Both the position numbers and the translations under genes were made by a program. This document shows, one piece after another, positions 1-11,341 of a stretch of 64,000 bases of DNA. Position 1 is the first letter of the stretch, and each line of letters opens with the position of its first letter. The notes under the pieces are model-generated. The model had not been told where the DNA came from. It searched no databases and was given only the letters and a program-made list of their open reading frames with translations. The DNA comes from Agrococcus baldri. GTDB taxonomy: Bacteria; Actinomycetota; Actinomycetes; Actinomycetales; Microbacteriaceae. Location of the stretch: positions 62,001 through 126,000 of the forward strand of contig BJUU01000005.1 of assembly GCA_007988785.1 (NCBI GenBank), given 5' to 3'.

Positions 1-1
1 C

Positions 2-667
2 GCTCCCGCCGCGGAGGCCGCGACGTCGGCCGACCACCGCGACGAGCCCCGCGAGCAGCGGCGCGGCAGCCGCGACCGCGGCACGCGCAACGAGCGCGGC
101 CGTCGCGACGACCGCACGGAGAACCAGTTCCTCGAGCGCGTCGTGACGATCAACCGCGTCTCGAAGGTCGTCAAGGGCGGCCGCCGCTTCAGCTTCACGG
201 CGCTCGTCGTCGTGGGTGACGGCGACGGCATGGTCGGCGTCGGCTACGGCAAGGCGCGCGAGGTCCCGACGGCCATCTCCAAGGGCGTCGAGGAGGCGAA
301 GAAGAACTTCTTCCGCGTCCCCCGCATCGCCAAGACGATCCCGCACCCGGTGCAGGGCGAGGCCGCTGCCGGCGTCGTGCTGCTGCGCCCCGCTGCCGCC
401 GGTACCGGTGTCATCGCGGGCGGCCCCGTGCGCGCCGTCCTGGAGTGCGCCGGCATCCACGACGTGCTGAGCAAGTCGCTCGGCTCGTCGAACTCCATCA
501 ACATCGTCCACGCGACGGTCGCCGCGCTGCGCATGCTCGAGGAGCCCCGCGCAGTGGCAGCCCGTCGTGGTCTCGACGTGGACCGCGTCGTGCCGGAGCG
601 CCTGCTCCGTGCCGAGGCGGAGCACACCAAGCACGAGGCCGAGATCGCGAAGGCGGCATCCAAGTGA
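2..667 (+). CDS. rpsE: 30S ribosomal protein S5 (5' end outside window)
   Basis: S5 is a small-subunit protein near the decoding centre and mRNA entry channel. The frame is open from base 2, so the true start lies upstream. A charged Arg/Asp/Glu-rich N-terminal tail (to about base 120) leads into the conserved core [20 protein letters not shown] and then the glycine-rich [11 protein letters not shown] segment. The GTG at 143 is internal to this conserved block and is not the start. The last codons overlap rpmD by 4 bases (GTGA), which indicates translational coupling inside the spc operon. Identity is certain; only the N-terminus is missing. Confidence 0.97.
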   Translation, partial: APAAEAATSADHRDEPREQRRGSRDRGTRNERGRRDDRTENQFLERVVTINRVSKVVKGGRRFSFTALVVVGDGDGMVGVGYGKAREVPTAISKGVEEAKKNFFRVPRIAKTIPHPVQGEAAAGVVLLRPAAAGTGVIAGGPVRAVLECAGIHDVLSKSLGSSNSINIVHATVAALRMLEEPRAVAARRGLDVDRVVPERLLRAEAEHTKHEAEIAKAASK

Positions 668-852
668 GCAAGCTGAAGATCACGCAGACGAAGTCCGTGA
701 TCAGCGAGAAGCAGTACCAGCGCGACACGCTGCGCTCGCTCGGGCTCAAGCGCATCGGCCAGACGGTCGAGCGCGACGACAACCAGCAGAACCGCGGGTA
801 CGTCAACACGGTTCGCCACCTCGTCAAGGTCGAGGAGATCGAGAATGACTGA
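664..852 (+). CDS. rpmD: 50S ribosomal protein L30
   Basis: A 62-residue L30, normal bacterial size, with the typical [20 protein letters not shown] start and the [14 protein letters not shown] motif. It starts with GTG inside the GTGA overlap with the rpsE stop and ends overlapping the rplO start by 8 bases. This tight packing is usual for the spc operon and implies coupled translation. A longer reading frame upstream in the same frame runs through rpsE and is not protein-like, so the short form is chosen. Confidence 0.95.
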   Translation: MSKLKITQTKSVISEKQYQRDTLRSLGLKRIGQTVERDDNQQNRGYVNTVRHLVKVEEIEND

Positions 853-1309
853 CAAGAACGAGTCGGCCGAGCTGCCGTCGCTCAAGGTGCACCACCTCCG
901 GCCCGCGCCGGGCGCGAAGACCGCCCGCACGCGCGTCGGCCGCGGTGAGGCGTCGAAGGGCAAGACGGCCGGTCGAGGCACGAAGGGCACGAAGGCCCGC
1001 TACCAGGTGCGCCCCGGGTTCGAGGGCGGCCAGCTGAACAGCGTCATGCGCGCTCCGAAGCTGCGCGGCTTCAAGAACCCGTTCCGCACCGAGTACCAGG
1101 TCGTCAACGTGGGCCAGCTGCAGTCGCTGTTCCCGGGTGGCGGCGAGGTCACGGTCGAGGCGCTGGTCGCCAAGGGCGCCGTCCGCAAGAACGAGCTCGT
1201 CAAGGTGCTCGCCGGCGGCGAGCTCTCGGTGGCGCTCACGATCACGGTCGACAAGGTGTCGGCTGCGGCAGAGCAGAAGATCGTCGCCGCTGGCGGTTCG
1301 GTCAAGTAA
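845..1309 (+). CDS. rplO: 50S ribosomal protein L15
   Basis: L15 is a large-subunit assembly protein. The 154 residues show the diagnostic [20 protein letters not shown] start, the [13 protein letters not shown] loop that threads into 23S rRNA, and a globular end with [10 protein letters not shown] and KVLAGGEL. The ATG at 845 overlaps the end of rpmD. The gene sits directly before secY as in most bacteria; a strong hairpin follows its stop at 1319-1344. Confidence 0.97.
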   Translation: MTDKNESAELPSLKVHHLRPAPGAKTARTRVGRGEASKGKTAGRGTKGTKARYQVRPGFEGGQLNSVMRAPKLRGFKNPFRTEYQVVNVGQLQSLFPGGGEVTVEALVAKGAVRKNELVKVLAGGELSVALTITVDKVSAAAEQKIVAAGGSVK

Positions 1310-1318
1310 GTAGGCTGA

Positions 1319-1344
1319 GGGGCGGTCCGTTCGCGGGCCGCCCC
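1319..1344 (+). terminator. Hairpin between rplO and secY (attenuator-like)
   Basis: An 11-base-pair stem (ggggcggtccg with cgggccgcccc, one T-G wobble) closes a TTCG loop. It lies 10 bases after the rplO stop and 26 bases before the secY start. There is no T-run behind it, so it may be a partial terminator or an mRNA stabiliser that sets secY-adk-map output below that of the ribosomal genes rather than a full stop. Confidence 0.6.
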
Positions 1345-1370
1345 GATCGCCGTTCTCTGGAAGGCTGTAC

Positions 1371-3283
<1,913 letters not shown>

Positions 3284-3284
<1 letters not shown>

Positions 3285-4114
3285 TGCGGGGACGGTCGCA
3301 CAGCAAGTCGCGGCGCGAGCTCGCCGCGATGCGCGAGCCGGGTCGCATCACCGCGCTCGCGCTGGCGGCGGTCGAGCGCGAGATCCGCGCGGGCGTCACG
3401 CCGCTCGAGCTCGACGCGATCGCCGAGGCCGTGATCCGCGAGCACGGCGCCGTGCCGAACTTCCAGCTCGAGCCCGGCTACCGCCACACGCTCTGCGTGG
3501 GCGTCAACGACGTCGTCGTGCACGGCATCCCCGGCTCCACGCCGCTCGAGCCCGGCGACCTCGTCACGATCGACTGCGGCGCGACGATCGGCGGCTTCCA
3601 CGGGGATGCTGCCATCACCGTCGTGGTGCCCGGCGGCGACCCGCGGGTGACGGAGGCGAGGCAGCGGCTCAGCGACGTCACGCGCGGCGCGCTCTGGGCC
3701 GGCATCGTCGCGCTCGCGGGCGCCAGGCAGCTCGGCGAGGTCGGCGCCGCCGTCGAGGACCACATCGAGGCCAACAGCGACTTCGGCATCAACGACGACT
3801 ACATCGGCCACGGCATCGGCCGCGCCATGCACGAGGACCCGCCGGTGTTCAACTACCGCACCCGGGTGCTCGGCCCCGCCGTGAAGCCGGGGCTGTGCGT
3901 CGCCATCGAGCCGATCATCCACGCGGGCTCCACCGACACCGTGGTCGACGACGACGGCTGGACGGTGCGCAGCGCCGACGGCAGCGACGCATGCCAGTGG
4001 GAGCACTCGGTGGCCGTGCACTCCGGAGGCATCTGGGTGCTCACGGCGCTCGACGGGGGAGCGGCCGAGCTCGCGCCCTTCGGCATCGTGCCGGTGCCGA
4101 TCGCCGAGCGCTGA
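3284..4114 (+). CDS. map: Type I methionine aminopeptidase
   Basis: Removes the initiator methionine from nascent proteins. The 276-residue protein has the pita-bread fold with all five metal ligands visible: Asp in TIDCGA, Asp in GDAAIT, His in HGIGRAMHE, Glu in AIEP and Glu in WEHSVAV. The substrate-side His is in VVVHGIPG. The ATG at 3284 shares its A with the adk stop, so the start is well supported. Map usually sits next to infA in actinobacteria; here the next gene is ptsH of a mannitol operon. Confidence 0.95.
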
Positions 4115-4193
4115 CACCGCTCGCGCAGCCTCCCAGCGGTGGTAGCGTGACTTCCACCCCGGGCCGCCCCGGCCCTGACCCCCAAGGAGCAGC

Positions 4194-4448
4194 ATGGCCG
4201 AGCGCACCGTCACCGTCGAGTCCTCGCACGGGCTGCATGCCCGCCCGGCAGCGCTCTTCGCGCAGGCCGCGGCGAAGGCGAGCAGCCCCGTGACCGTCGC
4301 CAAGGGCGACAAGCAGGTGAACGCGGCCAGCATCCTCTCGGTCATCTCCCTCGGCGTCAGCAAGGGCGACACCGTCACGATCGCCTCGGACGACGAGGCC
4401 TCCCTCGACGAGCTCGAGCAGCTCCTCTCGACCGACCACGACGCCTGA
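4194..4448 (+). CDS. ptsH: Phosphocarrier protein HPr
   Basis: HPr passes phosphate from enzyme I to sugar-specific EIIA domains. It has 84 residues with the phosphorylated His15 in SHGLHARPA and Ser46 in AASILS, the site used by HPr kinase in Firmicutes (its role in actinobacteria is less clear). AAGGAG precedes the ATG. A TAGCGT box at 4143-4148 may be the -10 of its promoter, but no convincing -35 is visible. It is followed after 43 bases by mtlA, so it is probably the first gene of the mannitol operon; enzyme I (ptsI) is not in the window. Confidence 0.94.
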   Translation: MAERTVTVESSHGLHARPAALFAQAAAKASSPVTVAKGDKQVNAASILSVISLGVSKGDTVTIASDDEASLDELEQLLSTDHDA

Positions 4449-4491
4449 CGCGACCGCGGCCCGGCACACCCTTCGCAGCACGGAGTCGACG

Positions 4492-6075
4492 ATGACCAGC
4501 ACCGAAGCATCCACGAAGCCCGGCGGCGCGCGCGTCGCCATCCAGAAGTTCGGCACCTTCCTCTCCGGCATGATCATGCCGAACATCCCGGCGCTCATCG
4601 CCTGGGGCATCCTGACCGCGCTCTTCATCCCGGTCGGCCCGTTCCCGAACGAGGGGCTCGCGTCGATCGTCGACCCGACGATCCACTACCTGCTGCCGAT
4701 CCTGATCGCCGGCACCGGCGGCCGCATGGTCTACGAGACCCGCGGCGCCGTCGTGGGCGCGTTCGCCGTGATGGGCGCGATCGCGGGATCCGACCTGCTC
4801 ATCGATGCGTTCAACGAGGCGAACCCGCCCGTCGACGGCGGCGCGCCGCTCGGCTACGTGCACATGTTCATCGGCGCGATGATCCTCGGCCCGCTCGCGG
4901 CCTGGGTCATGAAGCAGCTCGACAAGCTCTGGGACGGCAAGGTCAAGGCCGGCTTCGAGATGCTCGTCAACATGTTCTCGGCGGGCATCGTCGCCTTCCT
5001 CATGGGGCTGCTCGGCTTCTACGTCATCGCCCCGGTCGTGAACTGGATCATGTCGATCGTCGGCGGCGCCGTCGGCTGGCTGGTCGACACGGGCCTGCTG
5101 TGGCTCGCGTCGTTCCTCATCGAGCCGGCGAAGGTCTTCTTCCTCAACAACGCCATCAACCACGGCGTCCTCACGCCGCTGGGCACCTCCGAGGTCGCGA
5201 CCGACGGCAGCTCGATCCTGTTCCTGCTCGAGGCGAACCCCGGCCCCGGCCTCGGCCTGCTGCTGGCGTTCTCGATCTTCGGGGTCGGCGCCGCGCGCGC
5301 CACGGCACCCGGCGCCGCGATCATCCAGTTCGCCGGCGGCATCCACGAGGTCTACTTCCCGTACGCGCTCATGAAGCCCGTGCTCATCGTGGCGCTCATG
5401 CTCGGCGGCGCGGCGGGCGTTGCCACGAACATGCTGCTGGGCACCGGCCTGGCGGGCCCCGCGGCACCCGGCAGCATCTTCGCCGTGGTCGTGCAGGCGG
5501 GCCTCGTGGGCGTTCCCAACGTGCTGGGCGTGCTGCTGTCGGTCGTGATCGCGACCGCCGTGACCTTCGTGGTCGCCGCGATCATCCTGCGGGCGAGCCG
5601 CAAGCGCGACCTCGCGCGGGCGGAGGCCGGCGACGACGGCCTCTCGGCCGCGGTCGCGAAGACCGAGGCCGCGAAGGGCAGGAAGTCCGAGCACCTCTCG
5701 AACCTCGCCGGCGGTGCCGCCGCCGGGGGAGCGGCGACCGGCACCGCGACCGAGGCGGGCGTGCCCGCGGTCGCGAGCGAGCCCATCCGCAAGATCGTGT
5801 TCGCGTGCGACGCCGGCATGGGCTCGAGCGCGATGGGCGCGAGCGTGCTGCGCAGCAAGATCAAGAAGGCCGGCATCGAGGGCGTCGAGGTCACGAACAA
5901 GGCGATCGCCAACCTCGACGGCAGCGAGGACCTCATCGTCACGCACAAGGACCTCACCGACCGCGCCAGGCTGCAGAACGGGCGCGCGACGCACGTGTCG
6001 GTCGAGAACTTCATGAACAGCCCCAAGTACGACGACGTCGTCACGCTCGTCGGCGAGTCGAACCAGAGCGAATAG
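4492..6075 (+). CDS. mtlA: Mannitol PTS transporter, EIICB component
   Basis: Takes up mannitol and releases mannitol-1-phosphate. The 527 residues comprise an N-terminal EIIC membrane domain (residues about 18-360, with FLSGMIMPNIPALIAWG and the GGIHEVYFPY substrate loop), a soluble Ala/Gly-rich linker, and a C-terminal EIIB domain whose phosphocysteine is Cys439 in VFACDAGMGSSAMGAS. No EIIA domain is attached; that is the separate mtlF 7 bases downstream. The mtlA-mtlF-mtlD order is the classical mannitol operon. Confidence 0.94.
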   Translation: MTSTEASTKPGGARVAIQKFGTFLSGMIMPNIPALIAWGILTALFIPVGPFPNEGLASIVDPTIHYLLPILIAGTGGRMVYETRGAVVGAFAVMGAIAGSDLLIDAFNEANPPVDGGAPLGYVHMFIGAMILGPLAAWVMKQLDKLWDGKVKAGFEMLVNMFSAGIVAFLMGLLGFYVIAPVVNWIMSIVGGAVGWLVDTGLLWLASFLIEPAKVFFLNNAINHGVLTPLGTSEVATDGSSILFLLEANPGPGLGLLLAFSIFGVGAARATAPGAAIIQFAGGIHEVYFPYALMKPVLIVALMLGGAAGVATNMLLGTGLAGPAAPGSIFAVVVQAGLVGVPNVLGVLLSVVIATAVTFVVAAIILRASRKRDLARAEAGDDGLSAAVAKTEAAKGRKSEHLSNLAGGAAAGGAATGTATEAGVPAVASEPIRKIVFACDAGMGSSAMGASVLRSKIKKAGIEGVEVTNKAIANLDGSEDLIVTHKDLTDRARLQNGRATHVSVENFMNSPKYDDVVTLVGESNQSE

Positions 6076-6082
6076 GAGTCCC

Positions 6083-6514
6083 ATGGCCGTCCTCGACCTC
6101 GAGCAGATCACCACCAGCCCGACCGCGACCACCAAGGACGAGGCGATCCAGGAGGCGGCCGACATGCTCGTCGCCGCCGGCGCCGTCACCCCCGACTACG
6201 CCGACGCGATGCGCGAGCGCGAGCAGAGCGTCTCGACCTACATGGGCAACCTGCTCGCGATCCCGCACGGCACCAACGAGTCGAAGGAGTCGATCCTCGA
6301 CTCGGGGCTCTCGGTCGCGCGCTACGCGACGCCGCTCGACTGGGACGGCAACCCGGTGAAGTTCGTCATCGGCATCGCCGGCAAGGACGGCGGGCACCTC
6401 GAGATCCTGTCGAAGATCGCCATCGTCTTCGCCGACGAGGACGAGGTGGCGAAGCTCGAGGCCGCGCCCGACGCGGCGGCGATCCTCGAGCTGCTCGGCG
6501 ACGTCAACGAGTGA
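6083..6514 (+). CDS. mtlF: Mannitol PTS EIIA component
   Basis: Cytoplasmic phosphotransfer protein between HPr and the MtlA EIIB domain. The 143 residues carry the active histidine, His62, in GNLLAIPHGTNESK, and the GGHLEILSKIAIVF segment typical of fructose/mannitol-type EIIA. GGAG lies before the ATG. Its stop overlaps the start of mtlD (TGATG), so the two are translationally coupled. Confidence 0.93.
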   Translation: MAVLDLEQITTSPTATTKDEAIQEAADMLVAAGAVTPDYADAMREREQSVSTYMGNLLAIPHGTNESKESILDSGLSVARYATPLDWDGNPVKFVIGIAGKDGGHLEILSKIAIVFADEDEVAKLEAAPDAAAILELLGDVNE

Positions 6515-7632
6515 TGCGCGCCGTCCACTTCGGCGCCGGCAACATCGGCCGCGGCTTCGTCGGGCTCATCCTGCACCGCGCCGGCTACGAGGTGACCTTC
6601 GTCGACGTGAACCCCGAGCTGATCGGCATGCTGCAGACGGCGGATGCGTACCAGGTGCGCGAGGTCGGGCCCGACGCGACCGTGCACACGGTCACCGGCT
6701 TCACCGGCATCGACTCCAAGGCCGACCCTGCGGCCGCCGCGCAGGCGGTGGCGGATGCGGATGTCGTCACGTGCGCGGTGGGCCCGACGGTCATGCGGTT
6801 CATCGCGCCCGTCATCCGCGAGGGCCTCGCGATGCGGCAGGGCGCCCCGCTGGCGGTGATGGCGTGCGAGAACGCCATCGGGGCCACCGACACGCTGCGG
6901 GAGTACGTGCTCGAGGGCGCCGAGGAGCTCGCCGACCGCGCCGTGTTCGCGAACACCGCGGTCGACCGCATCATCCCGCCGCAGGATCCCGCCGGGCTCG
7001 ACGTGGTGGTGGAGGACTTCTTCGAGTGGTCGATCGACCGCACGCCCTTCGCCGGGGCCGAGCCGCGCATCCCCGACGCCCACTTCGTCGACGACCTCGC
7101 GCCGTTCATCGAGCGCAAGCTCTTCACCGTGAACACCGGCCACGCGACGACCGCCTACGCGGGCTGGATCGCCGGCATCGGCACGATCGCCGAGGCGCTC
7201 GAGGATCCCGCGATCCGCGCCGCCGTGGAGGCGGCGCTCGCCGACACCTCGCGGCTGCTGCTGGCGAAGTTCGGCTTCGATCCGGGCGAGCACGCCGCCT
7301 ACGTGGCGCGCGCGATCGAGCGCTTCGAGAACCCGGCGCTGCCCGACACCTGCGAGCGCATCGGCAGGCAGCCGCTGCGCAAGCTCTCGCGCCACGAGCG
7401 CTTCGTGCAGCCCGCCGTCGAGCTCGTCGCGCGCGGCGAGCCGGCCGATGGGCTGATCGCCGCCTACGCGACCGCCCTGCGCTTCGACGCCGAGGGCGAC
7501 GAGCAGGCGGTCGAGCTGCAGCGGCTGCTGGCCGAGCTCGAGCCCGCGGCGTTCGTCGCGCAGGTGAGCGGCGTCGAGGACGGCGAGCTGCACGAGCTGC
7601 TCGTGGCGCAGGTGCGGTCAGCGGGGGGCTGA
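6514..7632 (+). CDS. mtlD: Mannitol-1-phosphate 5-dehydrogenase
   Basis: Oxidises mannitol-1-phosphate to fructose-6-phosphate with NAD. The 372 residues begin with the Rossmann motif GAGNIGRGFVG and include the NTGHATTAYAGW segment near the active site, as in the long-chain mannitol dehydrogenase family. I chose the ATG at 6514, which overlaps the mtlF stop; a GTG three bases upstream would add one residue. It is the last gene of the mannitol operon, followed by two hairpins at 7655-7712. Confidence 0.94.
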   Translation: MRAVHFGAGNIGRGFVGLILHRAGYEVTFVDVNPELIGMLQTADAYQVREVGPDATVHTVTGFTGIDSKADPAAAAQAVADADVVTCAVGPTVMRFIAPVIREGLAMRQGAPLAVMACENAIGATDTLREYVLEGAEELADRAVFANTAVDRIIPPQDPAGLDVVVEDFFEWSIDRTPFAGAEPRIPDAHFVDDLAPFIERKLFTVNTGHATTAYAGWIAGIGTIAEALEDPAIRAAVEAALADTSRLLLAKFGFDPGEHAAYVARAIERFENPALPDTCERIGRQPLRKLSRHERFVQPAVELVARGEPADGLIAAYATALRFDAEGDEQAVELQRLLAELEPAAFVAQVSGVEDGELHELLVAQVRSAGG

Positions 7633-7654
7633 TCCCATCGGTCGCGCCGAGAAC

Positions 7655-7712
7655 CGACGCCCGGGACGGGCGTCGGCGCTGGGGTCGCGGCAGAGGCCGA
7701 AAGGGCCTCTGC
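7655..7712 (+). terminator. Tandem hairpins ending the mannitol operon
   Basis: Two perfect 9-bp stems in series. The first is 7655-7675 (cgacgcccg / cgggcgtcg, loop GGA). The second is 7690-7712 (gcagaggcc / ggcctctgc, loop GAAAG). Neither has a long T-run, which is normal for GC-rich terminators. They separate the mannitol operon from the DUF3419-like gene and infA. Confidence 0.7.
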
Positions 7713-7769
7713 TCCAAGCTCCACCGCGCAGATGCGGCAGGATCGAGGCATGCGGAGAGGGCGGATGCG

Positions 7770-8666
7770 GTGCTGACCAGGGGTGCGCGGCGCAAGGGCC
7801 GCTCGAGCGCGAACCCGCGGCAGCGGCTGCTGCACGGCTGGGACTGGGCCGATCCGGCGATCGAGCTCGAGGAGCTCTCGCCCACCAGCCGCGTGCTGGT
7901 CTCCGGCGGCGCGGGCGAGATGATCGCCGCGCTCGCCGAGGCGGGCCACCGGGTGACCGCGATCGGCTCGAACCGCAACCAGCTGGAGTACGCGCGCCGC
8001 CGCATCGCGGGAGGAGCGTTCGAGCCGGGGGCCGCCGAGCGGCTGTTCGACCTCGGCCGCGGCATGATCCGGGCGGCGAGCCCCGCCTGGAGCCGGCGCC
8101 GCGTGCGGCAGTTCCTGCAGGAGGGCGACCCGCTGCGCGCCGCGCAGGCGTGGAAGGACCGGCTCGACAACCGCACCCTCGCATCCATCCTGAAGACCAT
8201 GCTCGGGCCGGCGGGCTCGCTCTCGGCACTGATCCTGCGCGACTTCTCGACCCCCATCCCGCCGCACTTCGACGAGGCGATCCGCGGCCGCATCGGGCGG
8301 GCGCTGCGCAAGCACGCGCCGCGCGAGAACCCCTACGCGTGGCGGCTGCTGCTGGGGGAGGAGCTGCCCGGCCTCCGCGTGCCCCACGTCGACCCGGCAC
8401 GGGTCGCCTGGGTCGACGCGCCGCTGCTCGAGCACCTCGAGCGGGCGGAGCCCGGCTCCTACGACGCCGTCACGCTCTCGAACGTCATCGACGGCGCCGA
8501 CGAGCGCTGGGTGCGCGATCTGCGCAAGGCGGCCGTGCGCGCCGTGACGCCGGGCGGGCCGGTGATCGCCCGCTCGTTCGCGACCACGATGGACGACGAC
8601 GCGGCCAAGCGCGCCCGCCGCGACCGCGCGATGCTGTGGGGGTCGATCGTGGTGCAGCGCTCGTAG
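7770..8666 (+). CDS. DUF3419 (BtaA-like) family protein
   Basis: A 298-residue soluble protein that looks like a degenerate SAM-dependent transferase. A Rossmann-like block RVLVSGGAGEMIAALAEAG lies at about residues 45-63, then AIGSNRNQLEYARRR, a helical middle, NPYAWRLLLGEELPG, and a C-terminal YDAVTLSNVIDGADERWVRD block. The NPY...L.G and D..LSN patterns match the DUF3419 family, which includes the 3-amino-3-carboxypropyl transferase BtaA of betaine lipid synthesis. The substrate here is unknown. The GTG at 7770 is chosen because GGAGAGG precedes it by about 9 bases. It has no visible link to the mannitol genes or to infA. Confidence 0.65.
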   Translation: MLTRGARRKGRSSANPRQRLLHGWDWADPAIELEELSPTSRVLVSGGAGEMIAALAEAGHRVTAIGSNRNQLEYARRRIAGGAFEPGAAERLFDLGRGMIRAASPAWSRRRVRQFLQEGDPLRAAQAWKDRLDNRTLASILKTMLGPAGSLSALILRDFSTPIPPHFDEAIRGRIGRALRKHAPRENPYAWRLLLGEELPGLRVPHVDPARVAWVDAPLLEHLERAEPGSYDAVTLSNVIDGADERWVRDLRKAAVRAVTPGGPVIARSFATTMDDDAAKRARRDRAMLWGSIVVQRS

Positions 8667-8689
8667 CTCCACCGCGCGACACGCCCGGC

Positions 8690-8719
8690 TTGCACGATCA
8701 CGCACCTTCCGCGTAGAGT
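8690..8719 (+). promoter_or_regulatory. Sigma-70 type promoter for infA
   Basis: A TTGCAC -35 (8690-8695) and a TAGAGT -10 (8714-8719) are separated by 18 bases, upstream of infA with a leader of roughly 65-70 bases. It lets infA and the alpha operon be transcribed independently of map, from which the mannitol genes separate them. Confidence 0.65.
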
Positions 8720-8793
8720 TGACCGTTGGTGTCGTGCGCCCTCTGCGCGCGTCACTCGCATGACCGGCAACCAGAAACTTGCAGAAGAAGGCT

Positions 8794-9015
8794 ATGGCCA
8801 AAAAAGACGGCGTCATCGAGATCGAAGGCACAGTCATCGAGGCGCTCCCCAACGCGATGTTCCGCGTCGAGCTCTCGAACGGACACGTGGTGCTCGCGCA
8901 CATCTCCGGCAAGATGCGGCAGAACTACATCCGCATCCTCCAGGAGGACCGCGTGATCGTGGAGCTGAGCCCCTACGACCTCAGCCGCGGCCGCATCGTC
9001 TACCGCTACAAGTGA
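8794..9015 (+). CDS. infA: Translation initiation factor IF-1
   Basis: IF-1 binds the ribosomal A site during initiation. The 73-residue S1-like OB-fold protein starts [20 protein letters not shown] and ends RGRIVYRYK, both hallmarks. I chose the ATG at 8794, preceded by AGAAGAAGG, over an ATG five codons upstream because the conserved start is MAKKDG. A promoter lies at 8690-8719. rpmJ and rpsM follow as in most actinobacteria. Confidence 0.96.
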   Translation: MAKKDGVIEIEGTVIEALPNAMFRVELSNGHVVLAHISGKMRQNYIRILQEDRVIVELSPYDLSRGRIVYRYK

Positions 9016-9079
9016 TCCGGCTGCTGGAAAGGAACGGCTCGAGCCACCGCACGAGCACGAGGCCAGCGAGGAAGAGAAC

Positions 9080-9193
9080 ATGAAGGTCTACCCCAGCGTC
9101 AAGAAGATCTGCGACAAGTGCAAGGTGATCCGCCGGCACGGTCGCGTGATGGTCATCTGCGACAACCCCCGCCACAAGCAGCGCCAGGGCTGA
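9080..9193 (+). CDS. rpmJ: 50S ribosomal protein L36
   Basis: A 37-residue L36 with the zinc ribbon: Cys11 and Cys14 in CDKC, Cys27 in VICDNP and His32 in RHKQRQG form the C+ (zinc-binding) version. The ATG follows GGAAGAG. It lies 64 bases after infA, the usual location. It is very short but fully recognisable. Confidence 0.95.
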   Translation: MKVYPSVKKICDKCKVIRRHGRVMVICDNPRHKQRQG

Positions 9194-9419
9194 TGCCGCA
9201 GCGCTCGATGCGACGCAGTCGCGTCGAGCGCGAAGGCATCAGGGCTGAGGAGCGCGCCGCCGAAGGCGGCACGCGTCTCGAAGCCTGAAGCGAAGCAAGG
9301 CAGCACAACTGAACACATCCCAGCAGCGGTAAGAGTCCTCGCACGAGGGCGACACCTTGGGGAGAGGCCCAGGCACCTCCGCTGCTCCATACCTCTCACA
9401 CTCCCCAAGGAGACACACG
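9194..9419. repeat. rpmJ-rpsM intergenic region with a half copy of the intergenic repeat
   Basis: I see no gene in these 226 bases. Around 9247-9283 a GAGGAGCGC segment, a GCCGCCGAAGGCGGC hairpin and a CGTCTCGA segment resemble the left half of the nested inverted repeats seen complete at 46889 and 62623. Near its end is a CCTTGGGGAGAGG / CTCCCCAAGG pair that brackets the rpsM ribosome-binding site and could fold over it. Confidence 0.5.
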
Positions 9420-9797
9420 ATGGCACGCATCGCAGGTGTCGACATCCCGCGCGAGAAGCGCGTGGAGATCGCACTGACGTACATCTTCGGCGTCGGCCGC
9501 ACCCGGTCGATCCAGACGCTCGAGGCAACCGGCATCGACCGCAACACTCGCGTCAAGGACCTCACCGACGACCAGCTGGTCGCGCTCCGCGACCACATCG
9601 AGGGCACGTTCAAGGTGGAGGGCGACCTCCGCCGCGAGGTGACGGCAGACATCCGCCGCAAGGTCGAGATCGGCTCGTACGAGGGCATCCGCCACCGTCG
9701 CGGGCTCCCCGTGCGCGGTCAGCGCACCAAGACGAACGCGCGCACCCGCAAGGGCAAGAAGCAGACGGTCGCCGGCAAGAAGAAGGCCGGCCGCTAG
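9420..9797 (+). CDS. rpsM: 30S ribosomal protein S13
   Basis: S13 lies in the head of the small subunit and contacts P-site tRNA. The 125 residues start [19 protein letters not shown] and hold the HhH-type GVGRTRS segment, [21 protein letters not shown], and a basic tail ending KKKAGR. AAGGAG precedes the ATG. rpsK follows after 21 bases. In this lineage no rpsD gene sits between rpsK and rpoA. Confidence 0.97.
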   Translation: MARIAGVDIPREKRVEIALTYIFGVGRTRSIQTLEATGIDRNTRVKDLTDDQLVALRDHIEGTFKVEGDLRREVTADIRRKVEIGSYEGIRHRRGLPVRGQRTKTNARTRKGKKQTVAGKKKAGR

Positions 9798-9818
9798 GCC
9801 GCGTGGAGGTAGAGGAAC

Positions 9819-10217
9819 ATGGCAGCTCCCAAGTCCGCGGTCCGCAAGCCGCGCAAGAAGGACAAGAAGAACATCGCAGCGGGCCACGCCCACATCAAGT
9901 CGACGTTCAACAACACGATCGTCTCGATCACCGACACCACCGGGGCCGTCGTCTCGCAGGTCTCGGGCGGCGGCGTCGGCATGAAGGGCTCGCGCAAGTC
10001 GACGCCCTACGCCGCGCAGCTCGCCGCCGAGTCGGCCGCGCGCCAGGCGCAGGACCACGGCATGAAGAAGGTCGACGTCTTCGTCAAGGGCGCAGGCTCT
10101 GGCCGTGAGACGGCGATCCGCTCGCTCCAGGCCGCCGGTCTCGAGATCGGCGCGATCCACGACGTGACGCCGCAGGCGCACAACGGCGTTCGCCCGCCGA
10201 AGCCCCGCCGCAACTAG
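9819..10217 (+). CDS. rpsK: 30S ribosomal protein S11
   Basis: S11 sits on the platform of the small subunit near the E site. The 132 residues include the family signature [15 protein letters not shown], the [18 protein letters not shown] loop and the basic end [10 protein letters not shown]. It has a basic N-terminal tail and normal length. A strong hairpin follows its stop at 10226-10254, between it and rpoA. Confidence 0.97.
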   Translation: MAAPKSAVRKPRKKDKKNIAAGHAHIKSTFNNTIVSITDTTGAVVSQVSGGGVGMKGSRKSTPYAAQLAAESAARQAQDHGMKKVDVFVKGAGSGRETAIRSLQAAGLEIGAIHDVTPQAHNGVRPPKPRRN

Positions 10218-10225
10218 TCGCTCTT

Positions 10226-10254
10226 GCCGGGCAGGCGGTCCACGCCTGCCCGGC
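10226..10254 (+). terminator. Perfect hairpin between rpsK and rpoA
   Basis: A perfect 12-bp stem (gccgggcaggcg / cgcctgcccggc) with a 5-base loop, 8 bases after the rpsK stop and followed by CTTCC. It may be a partial terminator or an mRNA processing site that sets rpoA expression apart from that of the ribosomal genes. Confidence 0.65.
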
Positions 10255-10315
10255 CTTCCGCCGTCACTGAACACGCGAGTCATATAGCGGACTCGCGACC
10301 GAAAGGAACCGACAC

Positions 10316-11305
10316 GTGCTGATCGCCCAGCGCCCCACTGTCACCGAGGAGACCGTCTCCGAGCACCGCTCGCGGTTCACGATCGAACCGCTCGAGCCCG
10401 GCTTCGGCTACACCCTCGGCAACTCCCTGCGCCGCACCCTCCTCTCGTCGATCCCCGGCGCTGCTGTCACCAGCATCCGCCTGGACGGCGTGCTCCACGA
10501 GTTCTCGACGATCGCCGGTGTCAAGGAGGACGTCACCGAGATCATCCTGAACATCAAGCAGCTCGTCGTCTCCTCCGAGCACGACGAGCCCGTGGTCGCC
10601 TACCTCTCGCGCCAGGGCGCGGGCACGGTGACCGCAGCCGACATCACCGCTCCCGCGGGCGTCGAGATCCACAACCCCGAGCTCGTGCTCGCGACGCTGA
10701 ACGACTCGGCGAAGCTGCAGCTCGAGCTGACGATCGAGCGCGGCCGCGGCTACGTCTCGGCGTCGCAGAACCGCGACGAGTTCGCCGAGGCCGGCGTCAT
10801 CCCGGTCGACTCGATCTACTCGCCCGTGCTCAAGGTCACCTACCGCGTCGAGGCGACGCGCGCCGGTGAGCGCACCGACTTCGACTCGCTCGTCGTCGAC
10901 GTCGAGGCGAAGCCGGCGATCTCGCCGCGCGACGCCATCGCGTCGGCCGGCCGCACGCTCGTCGAGCTGTTCGGCCTGACGCGCGACCTGAACGCCGAGG
11001 CGGAGGGCATCGAGATCGGCCAGGCGCCGGCAGAGGCCATCGGCTCCGGCGAGCTCGCCACGCCGATCGAGGAGCTCGACCTCTCGGTCCGCTCGTACAA
11101 CTGCCTCAAGCGCGAGGGCATCAACACGGTGTCCGAGCTGGTGGCGCTGAGCGAGACGCAGCTCATGAACATCCGCAACTTCGGCCAGAAGTCGGTCGAC
11201 GAGGTGAAGGACAAGCTCGTCGAGCTCGGCCTCTCGCTCAAGGATGCGGTGCCCGGCTTCGACGGCGCCCACTTCTACAGCGGTTACGACGAGGACGCTC
11301 GCTGA
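10316..11305 (+). CDS. rpoA: DNA-directed RNA polymerase subunit alpha
   Basis: Scaffold subunit of RNA polymerase. The N-terminal domain (residues 1 to about 230) has [18 protein letters not shown] for dimerisation. The C-terminal domain (about 245-329) has the [17 protein letters not shown] helix and [13 protein letters not shown], which contact UP elements and activators. The GTG at 10316 is preceded by AAAGGA. At 329 residues it is the normal actinobacterial size. Part of the alpha operon with rplQ. Confidence 0.97.
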   Translation: MLIAQRPTVTEETVSEHRSRFTIEPLEPGFGYTLGNSLRRTLLSSIPGAAVTSIRLDGVLHEFSTIAGVKEDVTEIILNIKQLVVSSEHDEPVVAYLSRQGAGTVTAADITAPAGVEIHNPELVLATLNDSAKLQLELTIERGRGYVSASQNRDEFAEAGVIPVDSIYSPVLKVTYRVEATRAGERTDFDSLVVDVEAKPAISPRDAIASAGRTLVELFGLTRDLNAEAEGIEIGQAPAEAIGSGELATPIEELDLSVRSYNCLKREGINTVSELVALSETQLMNIRNFGQKSVDEVKDKLVELGLSLKDAVPGFDGAHFYSGYDEDAR

Positions 11306-11341
11306 ACGCGGGCCGACTGAAGAACTAGAGGGATACGAACC

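Noticed and set aside
4375-6189. A 604-codon minus-strand frame opposite mtlA
   Set aside because: It is a shadow of mtlA with repetitive Arg/Asp/Val content and no recognisable motif.
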